Shown here: positions 7,219 through 15,391 of the stretch, piece by piece
How positions within the stretch are numbered: position 1 is the first letter of the stretch
Layout of the letters: the number at the start of each line of letters is the position of its first letter
Assembly (NCBI RefSeq): GCF_002803085.1
Contig: NZ_NNBJ01000003.1
Span: 337,798 to 401,797 of the forward strand
Direction of reading: 5' to 3'
Source: Streptomyces sp. CB01201
GTDB lineage: Bacteria > Actinomycetota > Actinomycetes > Streptomycetales > Streptomycetaceae
Length of the DNA stretch: 64,000 bases
Notes under the pieces: generated by a model
The model's database searches: none
Seen by the model: only the letters and a program-made list of their open reading frames with translations
What the model was told of the DNA's origin: nothing
Translations under genes and position numbers: made by a program

Positions 7219-7490
7219 GGTGTTTCTCCAGCATCAGTGAACTCCCCCACGACGGACGGCTGCCGCATGCGGCGCCCGGTCCTCCGCGGTTCGGGGTGAT
7301 CCCAGGATGCTGTGTGAAGGGCATCGCCAACCATCCCCGAAGTGGGGGGAAAATTCATCTGCCGTCCACCCGACAGGGGGTGCGGGATCCGCTGTTCCCC
7401 CTGGCCGGGGGCCTGTGGACGCTCGGGTACGCTCTCCATGGATTGCGACGAAAGCACCATGCGTAGTACTGCTCGGGGGAGAGAACACAC
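7219..7490. promoter_or_regulatory. divergent control region between daptide operon and LuxR-type regulator
   Basis: A 272-nt gap between two divergent starts, so it must hold both promoters. It contains CCCCGAAGTGGGG (7336-7348), a 4-bp dyad with a 5-nt spacer that runs into an AT-rich stretch (GAAAATTCAT), the only AT-rich patch here. I could not assign -35/-10 boxes with confidence. It is a reasonable place for the adjacent regulator to bind. Confidence 0.4.
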
Positions 7491-8183
7491 GTGATTTCGG
7501 TGGCAGTTGTAGAGGACAGAGCTCTCGTTCGAGCCTCTTTGCGCGCGCTGGTCGAGGCGGACCGCGGTCTGCATGTCGAGTGGGACAACAGCAGCGACCG
7601 CGCCCTGGGGGCCATTCGCTCGAAGCCGCCCCGCGTGGTGCTGCTCAGCACCCAGGCGCCGACCGGCGACACGCTCGACATCGTGCGCAGGACGCGCCAG
7701 CTGCCCAAGGCCCCCGAGGTTCTGGTGCTCGCCGGCCCCGGCACCGACGCACACGTCAAGAGCGCGCTGGCGGCGGGGGCCGGCGGCTATCTGCCGCGCG
7801 ACAGCACCCCCGGGCATCTGTCCCAGGCGATCCATGCCGTGGCCCGCCACGGCTGGGCCTTTTCGCCGTCGATGGCGAGGACCGTCATCGACGGCTACCT
7901 GCGGGTCTCGACCGCACCGGAGGAGGGCTCACCGGAGGGCTGCTCGCAGGAGAACCGGGAGCGCCTCGGCACCCTGACCGCGCGCGAGCGCCGCGTCCTC
8001 GCGCTCGTCGGTGACGGTCTGACCAACCGCGAGATCGCCGACCGTCTCGGGAACAGTCCCGAGACGGTGAAGGACCACGTCCGCTCGATCCTGGTCAAAC
8101 TGGACACGGACAACCGGATACGCGCCGCCGCGATCGCCTGGCGGGCCGGCCTGCGCAGTCAGCCGGGGCAGGAGTCCGCCTGA
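7491..8183 (+). CDS. atypical NarL/LuxR-family response regulator
   Basis: A 230-residue transcription factor with an N-terminal receiver-like domain (1-120) and a LuxR helix-turn-helix (162-220: LTARERRVLALVGDGLTNRE, then IADRLGNSPETVKDHVRSIL). The acidic pair E8-D9 is present, but the phospho-acceptor Asp is replaced by S53 (VVLLSTQAP) and the conserved Lys by R103 (GYLPRD), so control by phosphorylation is unlikely. The start is GTG with GGGGGAGAG upstream. Divergent orientation makes it a likely cluster regulator, perhaps responding to a ligand. No histidine kinase gene is nearby. Confidence 0.85.
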   Translation: MISVAVVEDRALVRASLRALVEADRGLHVEWDNSSDRALGAIRSKPPRVVLLSTQAPTGDTLDIVRRTRQLPKAPEVLVLAGPGTDAHVKSALAAGAGGYLPRDSTPGHLSQAIHAVARHGWAFSPSMARTVIDGYLRVSTAPEEGSPEGCSQENRERLGTLTARERRVLALVGDGLTNREIADRLGNSPETVKDHVRSILVKLDTDNRIRAAAIAWRAGLRSQPGQESA

Positions 8184-8214
8184 CCGGCCGGGACGCCCCG
8201 GCGCAGGTCCGCGC

Positions 8215-8790
8215 CTAGGCGTCGAGCCCTTCGAGGAAGCCGAGGGCGGTGCGCCAGGTCAGTTCCGCCGCCGCCTCGTCGTAGTCCGGCAGGCCCGGGT
8301 CGGTGTAGAGGTGACCGGCGCCCGGGTAGCGGTAGATCTCCACGTCCGCGCCGGCCCGCTGCATCCGCAGGTACCAGGAGTTGAGCCAGTCCGCCGTCTC
8401 GAACGGGTCCGGGTCGGCGATGTGCAGCTGGACCGGGAGCTCGTCCACGGAGCTGTGCTCCGCCATGTCCGAGGTGCCGTGGAGCAGCAGCAGGCCGCGG
8501 GCCTTGCTGTCGCCGAGCGCGAGGTTCTGCGCGATGGAGCCGCCGAGCGAGAACCCGGCGTAGACGAGACCGCTCTCCGAGTACGGCGCGGCGGCGAGGA
8601 CGGCCCGTTTCAGGAGCTCGTCGGCGCCGATCTCGTCCTTGATGTCGCTGCCCTCCTCGACGGTCTCCGCGGTGCGGCCCTCGTACAGGTCGGGGACGTG
8701 CACCTGGTGTCCTGCGGCCCGCAGCCGCTCGGCCGCCTCCTGTACGGCGGGACGCAGACCGTAGACCGAATGGAAAAGCATGATGTTCAT
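8215..8790 (-). CDS. dienelactone hydrolase-family alpha/beta hydrolase
   Basis: A 191-residue protein of the dienelactone hydrolase superfamily. It starts MLFHSVYGLRPAVQ after an ATG two codons earlier. The nucleophile elbow usually reads G-x-C/S-x-G; here it is GFSLGG. The acid and His are plausible in IADPDPFE and GAGHLYTD. It converges with the regulator gene and diverges from the MscS gene over about 30 nt. The physiological substrate is unknown. Confidence 0.82.
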   Translation of the reverse strand: MNIMLFHSVYGLRPAVQEAAERLRAAGHQVHVPDLYEGRTAETVEEGSDIKDEIGADELLKRAVLAAAPYSESGLVYAGFSLGGSIAQNLALGDSKARGLLLLHGTSDMAEHSSVDELPVQLHIADPDPFETADWLNSWYLRMQRAGADVEIYRYPGAGHLYTDPGLPDYDEAAAELTWRTALGFLEGLDA

Positions 8791-8820
8791 GGGGCCATCG
8801 TGCCAGTTACGGTCGAGGGC

Positions 8821-9918
8821 ATGGAGAACGTACTGCGTCCGTTGATCGTCATCGGCGGCTCGGTCGTGCTCACACTGGTTGTGGGGTGGCTGGCCGACCG
8901 ACTGCTGCTCAGGGAGGACTCGCGCCATCGCGAGACGCCACTGTGGGGACTGCTGCGCCGGTGCCGCGTTCCGCTGAACCTCGTCCTGCTCACCGCGATA
9001 CTGCGCGGCTCGTTCAACAGCATCAAATGGAAGCCGGTCCAGGAGCACCACGCGGGCCTGGCCCAGGTCCTGACGCTGGTCCTGATCGGTGCGAGCTCCT
9101 GGCTGGTGGTGCGGATCGCGACAGCCGTCGTGGAGTCCTCGTACACCCGCTATGCCACCTCGACGCGCGATCCCGCCCGGGTCCGCCGGGTCCGCACCCA
9201 GGTCACGCTCATCCAGCGGGTGGTGAGCGCGATCGTCATCGTGGTGGCGGTCGCCGCGATGCTGCTCACCTTCCCGGCGATGCAGGCGGCCGGCGCCTCC
9301 CTGCTGGCCTCGGCGGGCATCGTGGGCGTCGTCGCCGGTGTGGCGGCCCAGTCCACCCTCGGGAATCTGTTCGCCGGGCTCCAGATCGCCTTCGGCGACA
9401 TGGTGCGGATCGGTGACACCGTGGTGGTGGACGGGGAGTGGGGCGTCGTCGAGGAGATCACGCTCACCTTCCTCGCGGTCCGCACCTGGGACGAGCGCCG
9501 GCTGACCATGCCGGTGTCGTACTTCACCAGCAAGCCGTTCCAGAACTGGTCGCGCGGCGGCGCCCAGATGACCGGCACGGTCTTCTTCCACCTGGACCAC
9601 TCGGCGCCGCTCCCGCTGATGCGCGAACGGCTCGCCATGATCCTCAAGGAGTGCCCGGCCTGGGACGGCCGCGACTTCTCGCTCGCGGTCACCGACACGA
9701 CCCCGTCGACGATCCAGGTGCGGGCGGTCGTCACGGCCAAGGACGCGGACGACATCTGGACGGTCCGGGTGACGGTACGCGAACAGATGGTGGCCTGGCT
9801 GTACACGGAGCATCCCTACGCCCTGCCGAGGATCGTCACCGACGCGATCCAGCCGCCAACTCCCGCTGCGGGCAAAGCACTTGAGGGCGAGCACCGCACC
9901 GGGGACGAGCGCCGCTGA
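8821..9918 (+). CDS. MscS-family mechanosensitive channel
   Basis: A 365-residue membrane protein. It has an N-terminal helix (6-30), further helices at about 50-70 and 80-105, and the pore-helix region with TLIQRVVSAIVIVVAVAAML, then SLLASAGIVGVVAGVAAQ and the beta-domain LGNLFAGLQIAFGDMVRIGD (the MscS hallmark). It would release solutes under hypo-osmotic stress. The frame is open upstream. The ATG is chosen because the predicted protein starts with a membrane helix there; GTG codons a few residues earlier are possible. Confidence 0.87.
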   Translation: MENVLRPLIVIGGSVVLTLVVGWLADRLLLREDSRHRETPLWGLLRRCRVPLNLVLLTAILRGSFNSIKWKPVQEHHAGLAQVLTLVLIGASSWLVVRIATAVVESSYTRYATSTRDPARVRRVRTQVTLIQRVVSAIVIVVAVAAMLLTFPAMQAAGASLLASAGIVGVVAGVAAQSTLGNLFAGLQIAFGDMVRIGDTVVVDGEWGVVEEITLTFLAVRTWDERRLTMPVSYFTSKPFQNWSRGGAQMTGTVFFHLDHSAPLPLMRERLAMILKECPAWDGRDFSLAVTDTTPSTIQVRAVVTAKDADDIWTVRVTVREQMVAWLYTEHPYALPRIVTDAIQPPTPAAGKALEGEHRTGDERR

Positions 9919-9957
9919 ACCAGCCCGGGCCGGGGAGCACGGGGCCGGGGTGCGCGG

Positions 9958-11544
9958 TCAGCGCAGGCTGCGGACGTCCAGCTGGCGCAGCACCCGGTCC
10001 ACGATCTCGGGGTCGGCCCCGGGCTCGCTGCGCGCCGAGAGCACCTCGTGCCGGGCGGCCGACATCATCTCCCGCTGGATGCGCTGCACCGCCCTGATCC
10101 GCTCCACCCGCTTCGCGTAGGACTCCCGGCGCTCCTCGTCGACCATGTCGGGGCTGATCCGCGCGCCCACGTCGTAGGCCCGGCGGTGCAGCTGCTCCAT
10201 GACCTCCTCGGGCAGCTCCTCGACGTCCTCGATCTCCTTCAGACGCCGCTTGGCGGCCTTGGCGGCCCGGATCGCGAGGTCCCGCTCCAGGGTGCGCTCG
10301 GCGTCCGTGTCGGCCCGTACGCCCAGCTTCCTGACCAGCCAGGGCAGGGTGAGCCCCTGGAAGACCAGGGTGGTCATGATCACGGCGAAGGCGATGAAGA
10401 TGACCTCGTCACGGCCGGGGAAGGGCGCCCCGTCCTCCGTCTTGAGCGGGATGGCGAGGGCGAGGGCCACCGAGGCCACGCCGCGCATCCCGGCCCACCA
10501 CATGACGATGGTCTCGCGCCACGTGGTCGGGATCTCCTCGTCGTAGTCGCGCAGGGTGTGCAGCCTCTTGGCGAGCCAGGTCGCCGGGAGCAGCCACAGC
10601 AGCCGCACGCCCACGACGACGCCCACCACGGCCGCCGCCCAGCCGAACATGTGCAGTTCGCGGCCGGTCGCGGTGCCGAAGACATTGTGGAGTTCGAGCC
10701 CGATGAGGCCGAACGCGACCCCGGTGACCAGGGTGTCCACGATCTGCCAGAACGTGGCCCCCGCCAGTCGCCCCTGGACGTCGTCGGCGTCCATCGTGTG
10801 CTCGGCGAGGAACAGCGCCACGGTCAGTACGGCGAGGACGCCCGAGCCGTGGAACTCCTCGGCCAGGACGTAGCCCACGAACGGCACGAGGAGGGTGAGG
10901 CCGATCTGGAGGGTGGGGTCGCCGAGCAGGCTCATCAGCTTGTTCGCGGCCCAGCCCAGCGCGAGGCCGACCGCGACGGCGACCACGGCCGAGAGCACCA
11001 GCTGGCCTGCCGCCTCGGCCCAGGAGAAGCTGCCGCTCACGGCCGCGGCGATCGCCACGTGGTAGAGCACGATCGCGGTGACGTCGTTGAACAGGCCCTC
11101 GCCCTCCAGGATCGACACCAGGCGGCGCGGAAGGCCGAGCGAGCCGGCCACGGCGGTGGCCGCGACCGGGTCGGGCGGGGCGACGAGCGCGCCGAGCGCG
11201 ACGGCGGCGGCGATCGGCAGGCCCGGCACGAGGGAGTTGGCCACGGCCGCGACGGCGGCCGTGGTCACGAAGACGAGCGCGACCGCGAGCAGGAAGATCG
11301 GCCGCACATTGGCCGTGAACTGCCGCCAGGAGGTGCGCTGTACGGAGGCGTAGAGCAGCGGGGGCAGGACCAGCGGCAGGATGAGCTCCGGCTCGATGTC
11401 CACGTTGGGCACGAACGGCAGCAGCGCCATCACGATCCCGCCGAGCGTCATGAGCACCGGCGCGGGAAGCCCGAGCCGCTCCCCCAACGGGACCGTCACC
11501 ACCGCCCCGAGCAGGAGTACGAGCAACAGGGCGAGCTGGTCCAC
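9958..11544 (-). CDS. CPA1-family Na+(K+)/H+ antiporter
   Basis: A 528-residue antiporter with about 12 transmembrane helices across residues 1-410 and a long charged cytoplasmic tail (about 410-528) rich in Arg and Glu. Family motifs include APPDPVAATAV and EGEGLFNDVTAIVLYH (the ion-binding Asp is in FND), and WAGMRGVASVALALAIP. It exchanges monovalent cations for protons at the plasma membrane. It has a GTG start and converges with the MscS gene over about 40 nt. Confidence 0.9.
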   Translation of the reverse strand: MDQLALLLVLLLGAVVTVPLGERLGLPAPVLMTLGGIVMALLPFVPNVDIEPELILPLVLPPLLYASVQRTSWRQFTANVRPIFLLAVALVFVTTAAVAAVANSLVPGLPIAAAVALGALVAPPDPVAATAVAGSLGLPRRLVSILEGEGLFNDVTAIVLYHVAIAAAVSGSFSWAEAAGQLVLSAVVAVAVGLALGWAANKLMSLLGDPTLQIGLTLLVPFVGYVLAEEFHGSGVLAVLTVALFLAEHTMDADDVQGRLAGATFWQIVDTLVTGVAFGLIGLELHNVFGTATGRELHMFGWAAAVVGVVVGVRLLWLLPATWLAKRLHTLRDYDEEIPTTWRETIVMWWAGMRGVASVALALAIPLKTEDGAPFPGRDEVIFIAFAVIMTTLVFQGLTLPWLVRKLGVRADTDAERTLERDLAIRAAKAAKRRLKEIEDVEELPEEVMEQLHRRAYDVGARISPDMVDEERRESYAKRVERIRAVQRIQREMMSAARHEVLSARSEPGADPEIVDRVLRQLDVRSLR

Positions 11545-11645
11545 GGGATGCCCTCCGGGCGGTGCGGGCCTGGACGGCCTTGAGGATCAAGACCTCAAGC
11601 GTGCCACGCAACCCGCACCAACCGCCCATCGGGGGGCAAAAGGGT

Positions 11646-12143
11646 TCAGTTCGAACTTCCGGGGTACCCGGCTACGGAACTGCGCCCCAGGGCCCGCCGC
11701 ATCGCCCGGTGCGGGATCCCCGCGTCCGGGAACTCCGGCCCGTACGCCTCGTATCCGAGCCGCTCGTAGAAGCCCAGCGCATGCGTCTGCGCGTGCAGGT
11801 CGACCGCGCTGAGGCCGCGGGCACGGGCGGCGCCCTCGATCGCGCGCACCAGGGCGGCGCCGACGCCGAGCCCGCGGGCCGCCGCGGTGACCGCGAGCCG
11901 GCCGAGCGAGCCGATGTCCTCGCCGCCGGTCCTGGCCAGCGCCCCGGGGCCGTACAGGAGCCGCCCGGTGCCGAGCGGGCCGCCGGCGCCGACGGCCAGC
12001 ACATGCAGCGCGCCGGCGTCGTACGCGTCGTACTCGATCTCCTCGGGCACCCGCTGCTCGACCACGAACACCTGCTTGCGCACGGCGAAGCAGGCCTCCA
12101 GGTCGGCCTCGCCCTCGGCGACCCGGACCTGGAAGGCGGTCAT
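11646..12143 (-). CDS. GNAT-family N-acetyltransferase
   Basis: A 165-residue acetyltransferase. The acetyl-CoA loop is [12 protein letters not shown] (R/Q-x-x-G-x-G/A type), followed by [20 protein letters not shown], characteristic of the ElaA/YjcF subgroup. The ATG overlaps the stop of the pseudouridine synthase gene (ATGA), so the two are coupled, an arrangement common in Streptomyces. The substrate is unknown. Confidence 0.87.
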   Translation of the reverse strand: MTAFQVRVAEGEADLEACFAVRKQVFVVEQRVPEEIEYDAYDAGALHVLAVGAGGPLGTGRLLYGPGALARTGGEDIGSLGRLAVTAAARGLGVGAALVRAIEGAARARGLSAVDLHAQTHALGFYERLGYEAYGPEFPDAGIPHRAMRRALGRSSVAGYPGSSN

Positions 12144-13081
12144 TCGCTCTCGGCCCGGATGACGTCGAGGGCGTGCTGGAGATCGGCCGGGTAGGTGCTC
12201 TCGAACTCGACCCACTGGCCGTCCGAGGGGTGCTCGAAGCCGAGCTTCACCGCGTGCAGCCACTGGCGTGTCAGGCCCAGGCGCTTGGCGATGGTGGGGT
12301 CGGCGCCGTAGGTGATGTCGCCGACGCAGGGGTGGCGGTGGGCCGACATGTGGACGCGGATCTGGTGGGTGCGCCCGGTCTCCAGCTTGATGTCGAGCAG
12401 CGAGGCGGCGCGGAACGCCTCGATCAGGTCGTAGTGCGTGACCGACGGCTTGCCCTCGGCGGTCACGGCCCACTTGTAGTCGTGGTTGGGGTGGCGCCCG
12501 ATCGGGGCGTCGATGGTGCCGCTCATCGGGTCCGGGTGGCCCTGGACCAGGGCGTGGTAGCGCTTGTCGACGACGCGCTCGCGGAACTGCTGCTTGAGCG
12601 AGGTGTAGGCCCGCTCGGACTTGGCGACGACCATCAGGCCCGAGGTGCCGACGTCGAGGCGGTGCACGATGCCCTGGCGCTCGGCGGCGCCCGAGGTGGA
12701 GATGCGGTACCCGGCCGCGGCGAGGCCGCCGATGACGGTGGTGCCGGTCCAGCCGGGGCTCGGGTGGGCGGCGACACCCACCGGCTTCATGATCACGACG
12801 ATGTCGTCGTCGTCGTGCACGATCTCCATGCCGTCGACGGGCTCGGCCACGATCTGCACCGGGGCCGGCGCCTGGGGCATCTCGACCTCCAGCCAGGCCC
12901 CGCCGTGCACCCGCTCGGACTTGCCGACCACGGCGCCGTCGACCTGGACCTTCCCCGCCGCGGCGAGCTCGGCCGCCTTGGTACGGGAAAACCCGAACAT
13001 GCGGGAGATGGCGGCGTCGACGCGCTCGCCTTCGAGGCCGTCGGGAACGGGCAGGGTGCGGATCTCGGGAATCGTGCTCAC
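12140..13081 (-). CDS. 23S rRNA pseudouridine synthase, RluD-like
   Basis: A 313-residue RluA-family enzyme with an N-terminal S4 RNA-binding domain (about 15-75: [20 protein letters not shown]) and the catalytic motif [19 protein letters not shown], whose Asp is the nucleophile. The motif GRTHQIRVH lies further on. It isomerises uridines in large-subunit rRNA. The GTG start is at the beginning of homology. It sits downstream of lspA with about 100 nt between them and is coupled to the GNAT gene. Confidence 0.9.
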   Translation of the reverse strand: MSTIPEIRTLPVPDGLEGERVDAAISRMFGFSRTKAAELAAAGKVQVDGAVVGKSERVHGGAWLEVEMPQAPAPVQIVAEPVDGMEIVHDDDDIVVIMKPVGVAAHPSPGWTGTTVIGGLAAAGYRISTSGAAERQGIVHRLDVGTSGLMVVAKSERAYTSLKQQFRERVVDKRYHALVQGHPDPMSGTIDAPIGRHPNHDYKWAVTAEGKPSVTHYDLIEAFRAASLLDIKLETGRTHQIRVHMSAHRHPCVGDITYGADPTIAKRLGLTRQWLHAVKLGFEHPSDGQWVEFESTYPADLQHALDVIRAESE

Positions 13082-13182
13082 CCGTCGAGTATGCCTTGCC
13101 CCACCGACATCGCCCGCCGCGCGTCCGGCGGGCGGACCCCGGCGGACCCCGTGGCGGGCTCGGCCCCTCGGCGACGGCGGGC

Positions 13183-13749
13183 TCAGTCCTTGTGGACGCT
13201 GCCGTCCGGGTCGAGGCCGCGGAAGGACAGGATCACGATCAGGATGCCGCCGCAGACGATCGCCGAGTCCGCGAGGTTGAAGACCGCGAAGTCCTTGGGG
13301 GCGATGAAGTCGACGACCGCGCCCTCGAAGATCCCGGGCGAGCGGAAGATCCGGTCGGTCAGATTGCCGAGCGCGCCCCCCAGCAGCAGGCCGAGCGCGA
13401 TGGCCCACGGCAGGCTGTAGAGCTTGCGCGCGAGCCGCGCGATCACCACGATCACGGTCGCCGCGATGATCGTGAAGATCACCGTGAAGGCCTCGCCGAT
13501 CCCGAAGGCGGCGCCCGCGTTGCGGATCGCGTTCAACTGGAGCAGGTCACCGATGACCGCGATCGGCTCGTGGTGCTCCAGCCTGGCCACCACGAGCATC
13601 TTGCTGCCGAGGTCGAGAAGGTAGGCGACGACCGCCACCGTGAACAGCACGGCGATCTTCCGCTTGCCCTTCGGCTGCTCGGCAGGGGCCGCCTGCTCGT
13701 CGGCCCCTTCCACATCCGGCGTACCGATGACGCTCTCCGCCTCTGCCAC
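13183..13749 (-). CDS. lspA: lipoprotein signal peptidase (signal peptidase II)
   Basis: A 188-residue aspartyl protease of the inner membrane that removes signal peptides from diacylglyceryl-prolipoproteins. It has a soluble N-terminal tail (1-30), four membrane helices, and the conserved boxes [17 protein letters not shown] (catalytic Asp) and [11 protein letters not shown] (second catalytic Asp). The start is GTG. The following rluD-type gene is the usual partner of lspA in many bacteria. Confidence 0.95.
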   Translation of the reverse strand: MAEAESVIGTPDVEGADEQAAPAEQPKGKRKIAVLFTVAVVAYLLDLGSKMLVVARLEHHEPIAVIGDLLQLNAIRNAGAAFGIGEAFTVIFTIIAATVIVVIARLARKLYSLPWAIALGLLLGGALGNLTDRIFRSPGIFEGAVVDFIAPKDFAVFNLADSAIVCGGILIVILSFRGLDPDGSVHKD

Positions 13750-13811
13750 GTGAGTCCCTCGACCGTCTAGGTTCCTGACTGAGCACGAGAGTACGGCACA
13801 CCTGTGCGGAC

Positions 13812-14825
13812 TCAGCCCCGCCGTTCCTGCTTCTGCTTGTCCTCCACGCAGAGGGTGGCGCGCGGGAACGCCTGCATCCGGGCCTTGCCGATCGGGTTGC
13901 CGCAGATCTCGCAGTACCCGTACGTCCCGGCGTCGAGCCGCTCCAGGGCGTGCTCGGTCTGCTCCAGGGTCTCGCGGGCGTTGGCGGCCAGCGACATCTC
14001 GTGCTCGCGGGTGATGTTCTTGGTGCCGGTGTCGGCGTCGTCGTCGCCCGCGCCGTCGCCCGAGTCGCGCATCAGGCCGGTCAGCGCCGCCTCCGATGCC
14101 TCGATCTCGCTGCGTAGCCGCAGCACCTCGCTGGACAGCTCGTTGCGGGCCTCGGCGACCTCCTCCGGGGTCCAGGGGTCCTCGCCCGGACGGACCGGAA
14201 GCTCGCCCGGGGCGGTCGTGGCGACGGCACGGGCCGCCGGCACCGCCGACGCGGCGGCGGTCCTGGCCGCCGTCGCCCTTGCCGCGGTCTTCTTCGCAAC
14301 CACCTTGTTGGCTCCCGTCTCTTCCGCGGCCGTAGCCGCCCCCTGGGCCGCGGTCGCGGCCTTCTTGGCGCGCGCCCCGGCGGAAGTCGCCGAAGCCGTC
14401 GTGCCGGTCGCCCTGTCCTTGCCGGTCGCCTTGTCGGACGCGGCCCGCGCCGCCCCGGTTGCCTTCCCGGACGCGGTCTTCTTGGCGGCGGTCTTCTTCG
14501 CGACAGCCTTCTTGGCCGCGGTCTTGGCCGCGGACTGGGCCGCGGTGGCCTTCTTGGCGGGAGCCGCCTTCTTGGCGCGTGCGGTCTTCCCGGCGGCCCC
14601 GACCTGCTCGGCCGACGCCTTTTCGGCTCCTCCCACCTGGGCCGAAGCGGTCCTCGCGGCGGGCCCGGCGGAGGCCGCCTTCCCGGCCGCGGCGTCGGCC
14701 GCAGCCTTCTTCGTACCGGTCGTCGCCTGGTCCGCAGAGCCCGTGTCGGCACCCGCGGCGGCACTCGTGGCATCGGCTCTCGCGGACGCCGTTGTGGTCT
14801 CTACGGCGGTCTTCTTCGCCACCAT
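13812..14825 (-). CDS. DksA/TraR-type zinc-finger protein with long Lys/Ala histone-like N-terminus
   Basis: A 337-residue two-part protein. Residues 1 to about 210 are low-complexity Ala/Lys/Thr with repeated AAKKTA-like units, like the C-terminus of histone H1 or HU. Residues about 220-337 match the DksA/TraR fold: a coiled-coil region ([20 protein letters not shown]) and the finger [16 protein letters not shown] followed by [11 protein letters not shown]. The finger has CxxC, but its second half has only one Cys (CVED in place of CxxC), so the zinc site is degenerate. The ATG is the first start after the 5' end of homology. It may bind RNA polymerase or DNA; neither is proved by sequence. 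Confidence 0.83.
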   Translation of the reverse strand: MVAKKTAVETTTASARADATSAAAGADTGSADQATTGTKKAAADAAAGKAASAGPAARTASAQVGGAEKASAEQVGAAGKTARAKKAAPAKKATAAQSAAKTAAKKAVAKKTAAKKTASGKATGAARAASDKATGKDRATGTTASATSAGARAKKAATAAQGAATAAEETGANKVVAKKTAARATAARTAAASAVPAARAVATTAPGELPVRPGEDPWTPEEVAEARNELSSEVLRLRSEIEASEAALTGLMRDSGDGAGDDDADTGTKNITREHEMSLAANARETLEQTEHALERLDAGTYGYCEICGNPIGKARMQAFPRATLCVEDKQKQERRG

Positions 14826-15104
14826 GGCCGCGGCCCCTTCACATATTGTGATCTTGCTCGCGAATCGTGCTGGGACGATAAATCGACCCCAGGCCCGCGG
14901 CAACGGGGCACGCCGCCGATTCGCCCCGCCCCGGCCCGGCGGCACGGCGAACCTGCATCGGTTGTGCCCAGCTCCCGCCCCGGTGAATCCGCCGGACGGG
15001 CGGCGCCGGAGCCCGCCGGGGTCGGTGTGGCCATTCGGGTCACGGAAACGCCCTCGTGCGGGGCCGCCGCAAACCGGTCGGCCGCGCTTCCCCGGGCCCC
15101 GTAC
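14826..15104. other. divergent intergenic region upstream of the ileS leader
   Basis: About 280 nt between the DksA/TraR-like gene and the T-box. It must contain the divergent promoters. An AT-richer patch (ATATTGTGATCTTGC and GACGATAAATCGACCCC, 14840-14890) just upstream of the minus-strand gene is the most promoter-like part. I see no further gene or RNA here. Confidence 0.5.
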
Positions 15105-15391
15105 ACTGGCCGCAGCGAGAGGCGTGGACGGGACGAGTAGCGGCGTACGCGGCCAAGAGCGATCCGGGGACGGTGTGAGCCCGGAGGCGAGCGCGCGGTG
15201 AAGATCACCCCCGAGCCGCCGGAAGAAAGACCCCGGGTTCCCGGGGTCCGGTAGAACCGGCTTCGCGACCCCAATGAGGGGGCGGTGTTCCGCACACCGC
15301 CAAGGAGGGTGGTACCGCGGGAAGCGCCCCACGAGGGCCGCCTCTCGTCCCTCCGACGGAACCGCACGACGATCCGCCGGAGGATGACCGG
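15105..15391 (+). promoter_or_regulatory. T-box leader of ileS (senses uncharged tRNA-Ile)
   Basis: The leader carries the T-box consensus AGGGTGGTACCGCGG (15306-15320). Its TGGT (15310-15313) can pair with the ACCA end of tRNA-Ile, because N=U suits an A discriminator. A putative AUC specifier lies at 15204-15206 in the early stem. No long U-tract terminator follows. Instead a GGAGG (15379-15383) stands 8 nt before ileS, so control is probably translational, as known for actinobacterial ileS T-boxes. Boundaries are approximate. Confidence 0.87.

Noticed and set aside
8821..11544. MscS channel and antiporter as part of the daptide cluster
   Set aside because: They are typical housekeeping transport genes on both strands, separated from the cluster by the regulator and a hydrolase, with no overlap or shared promoter.
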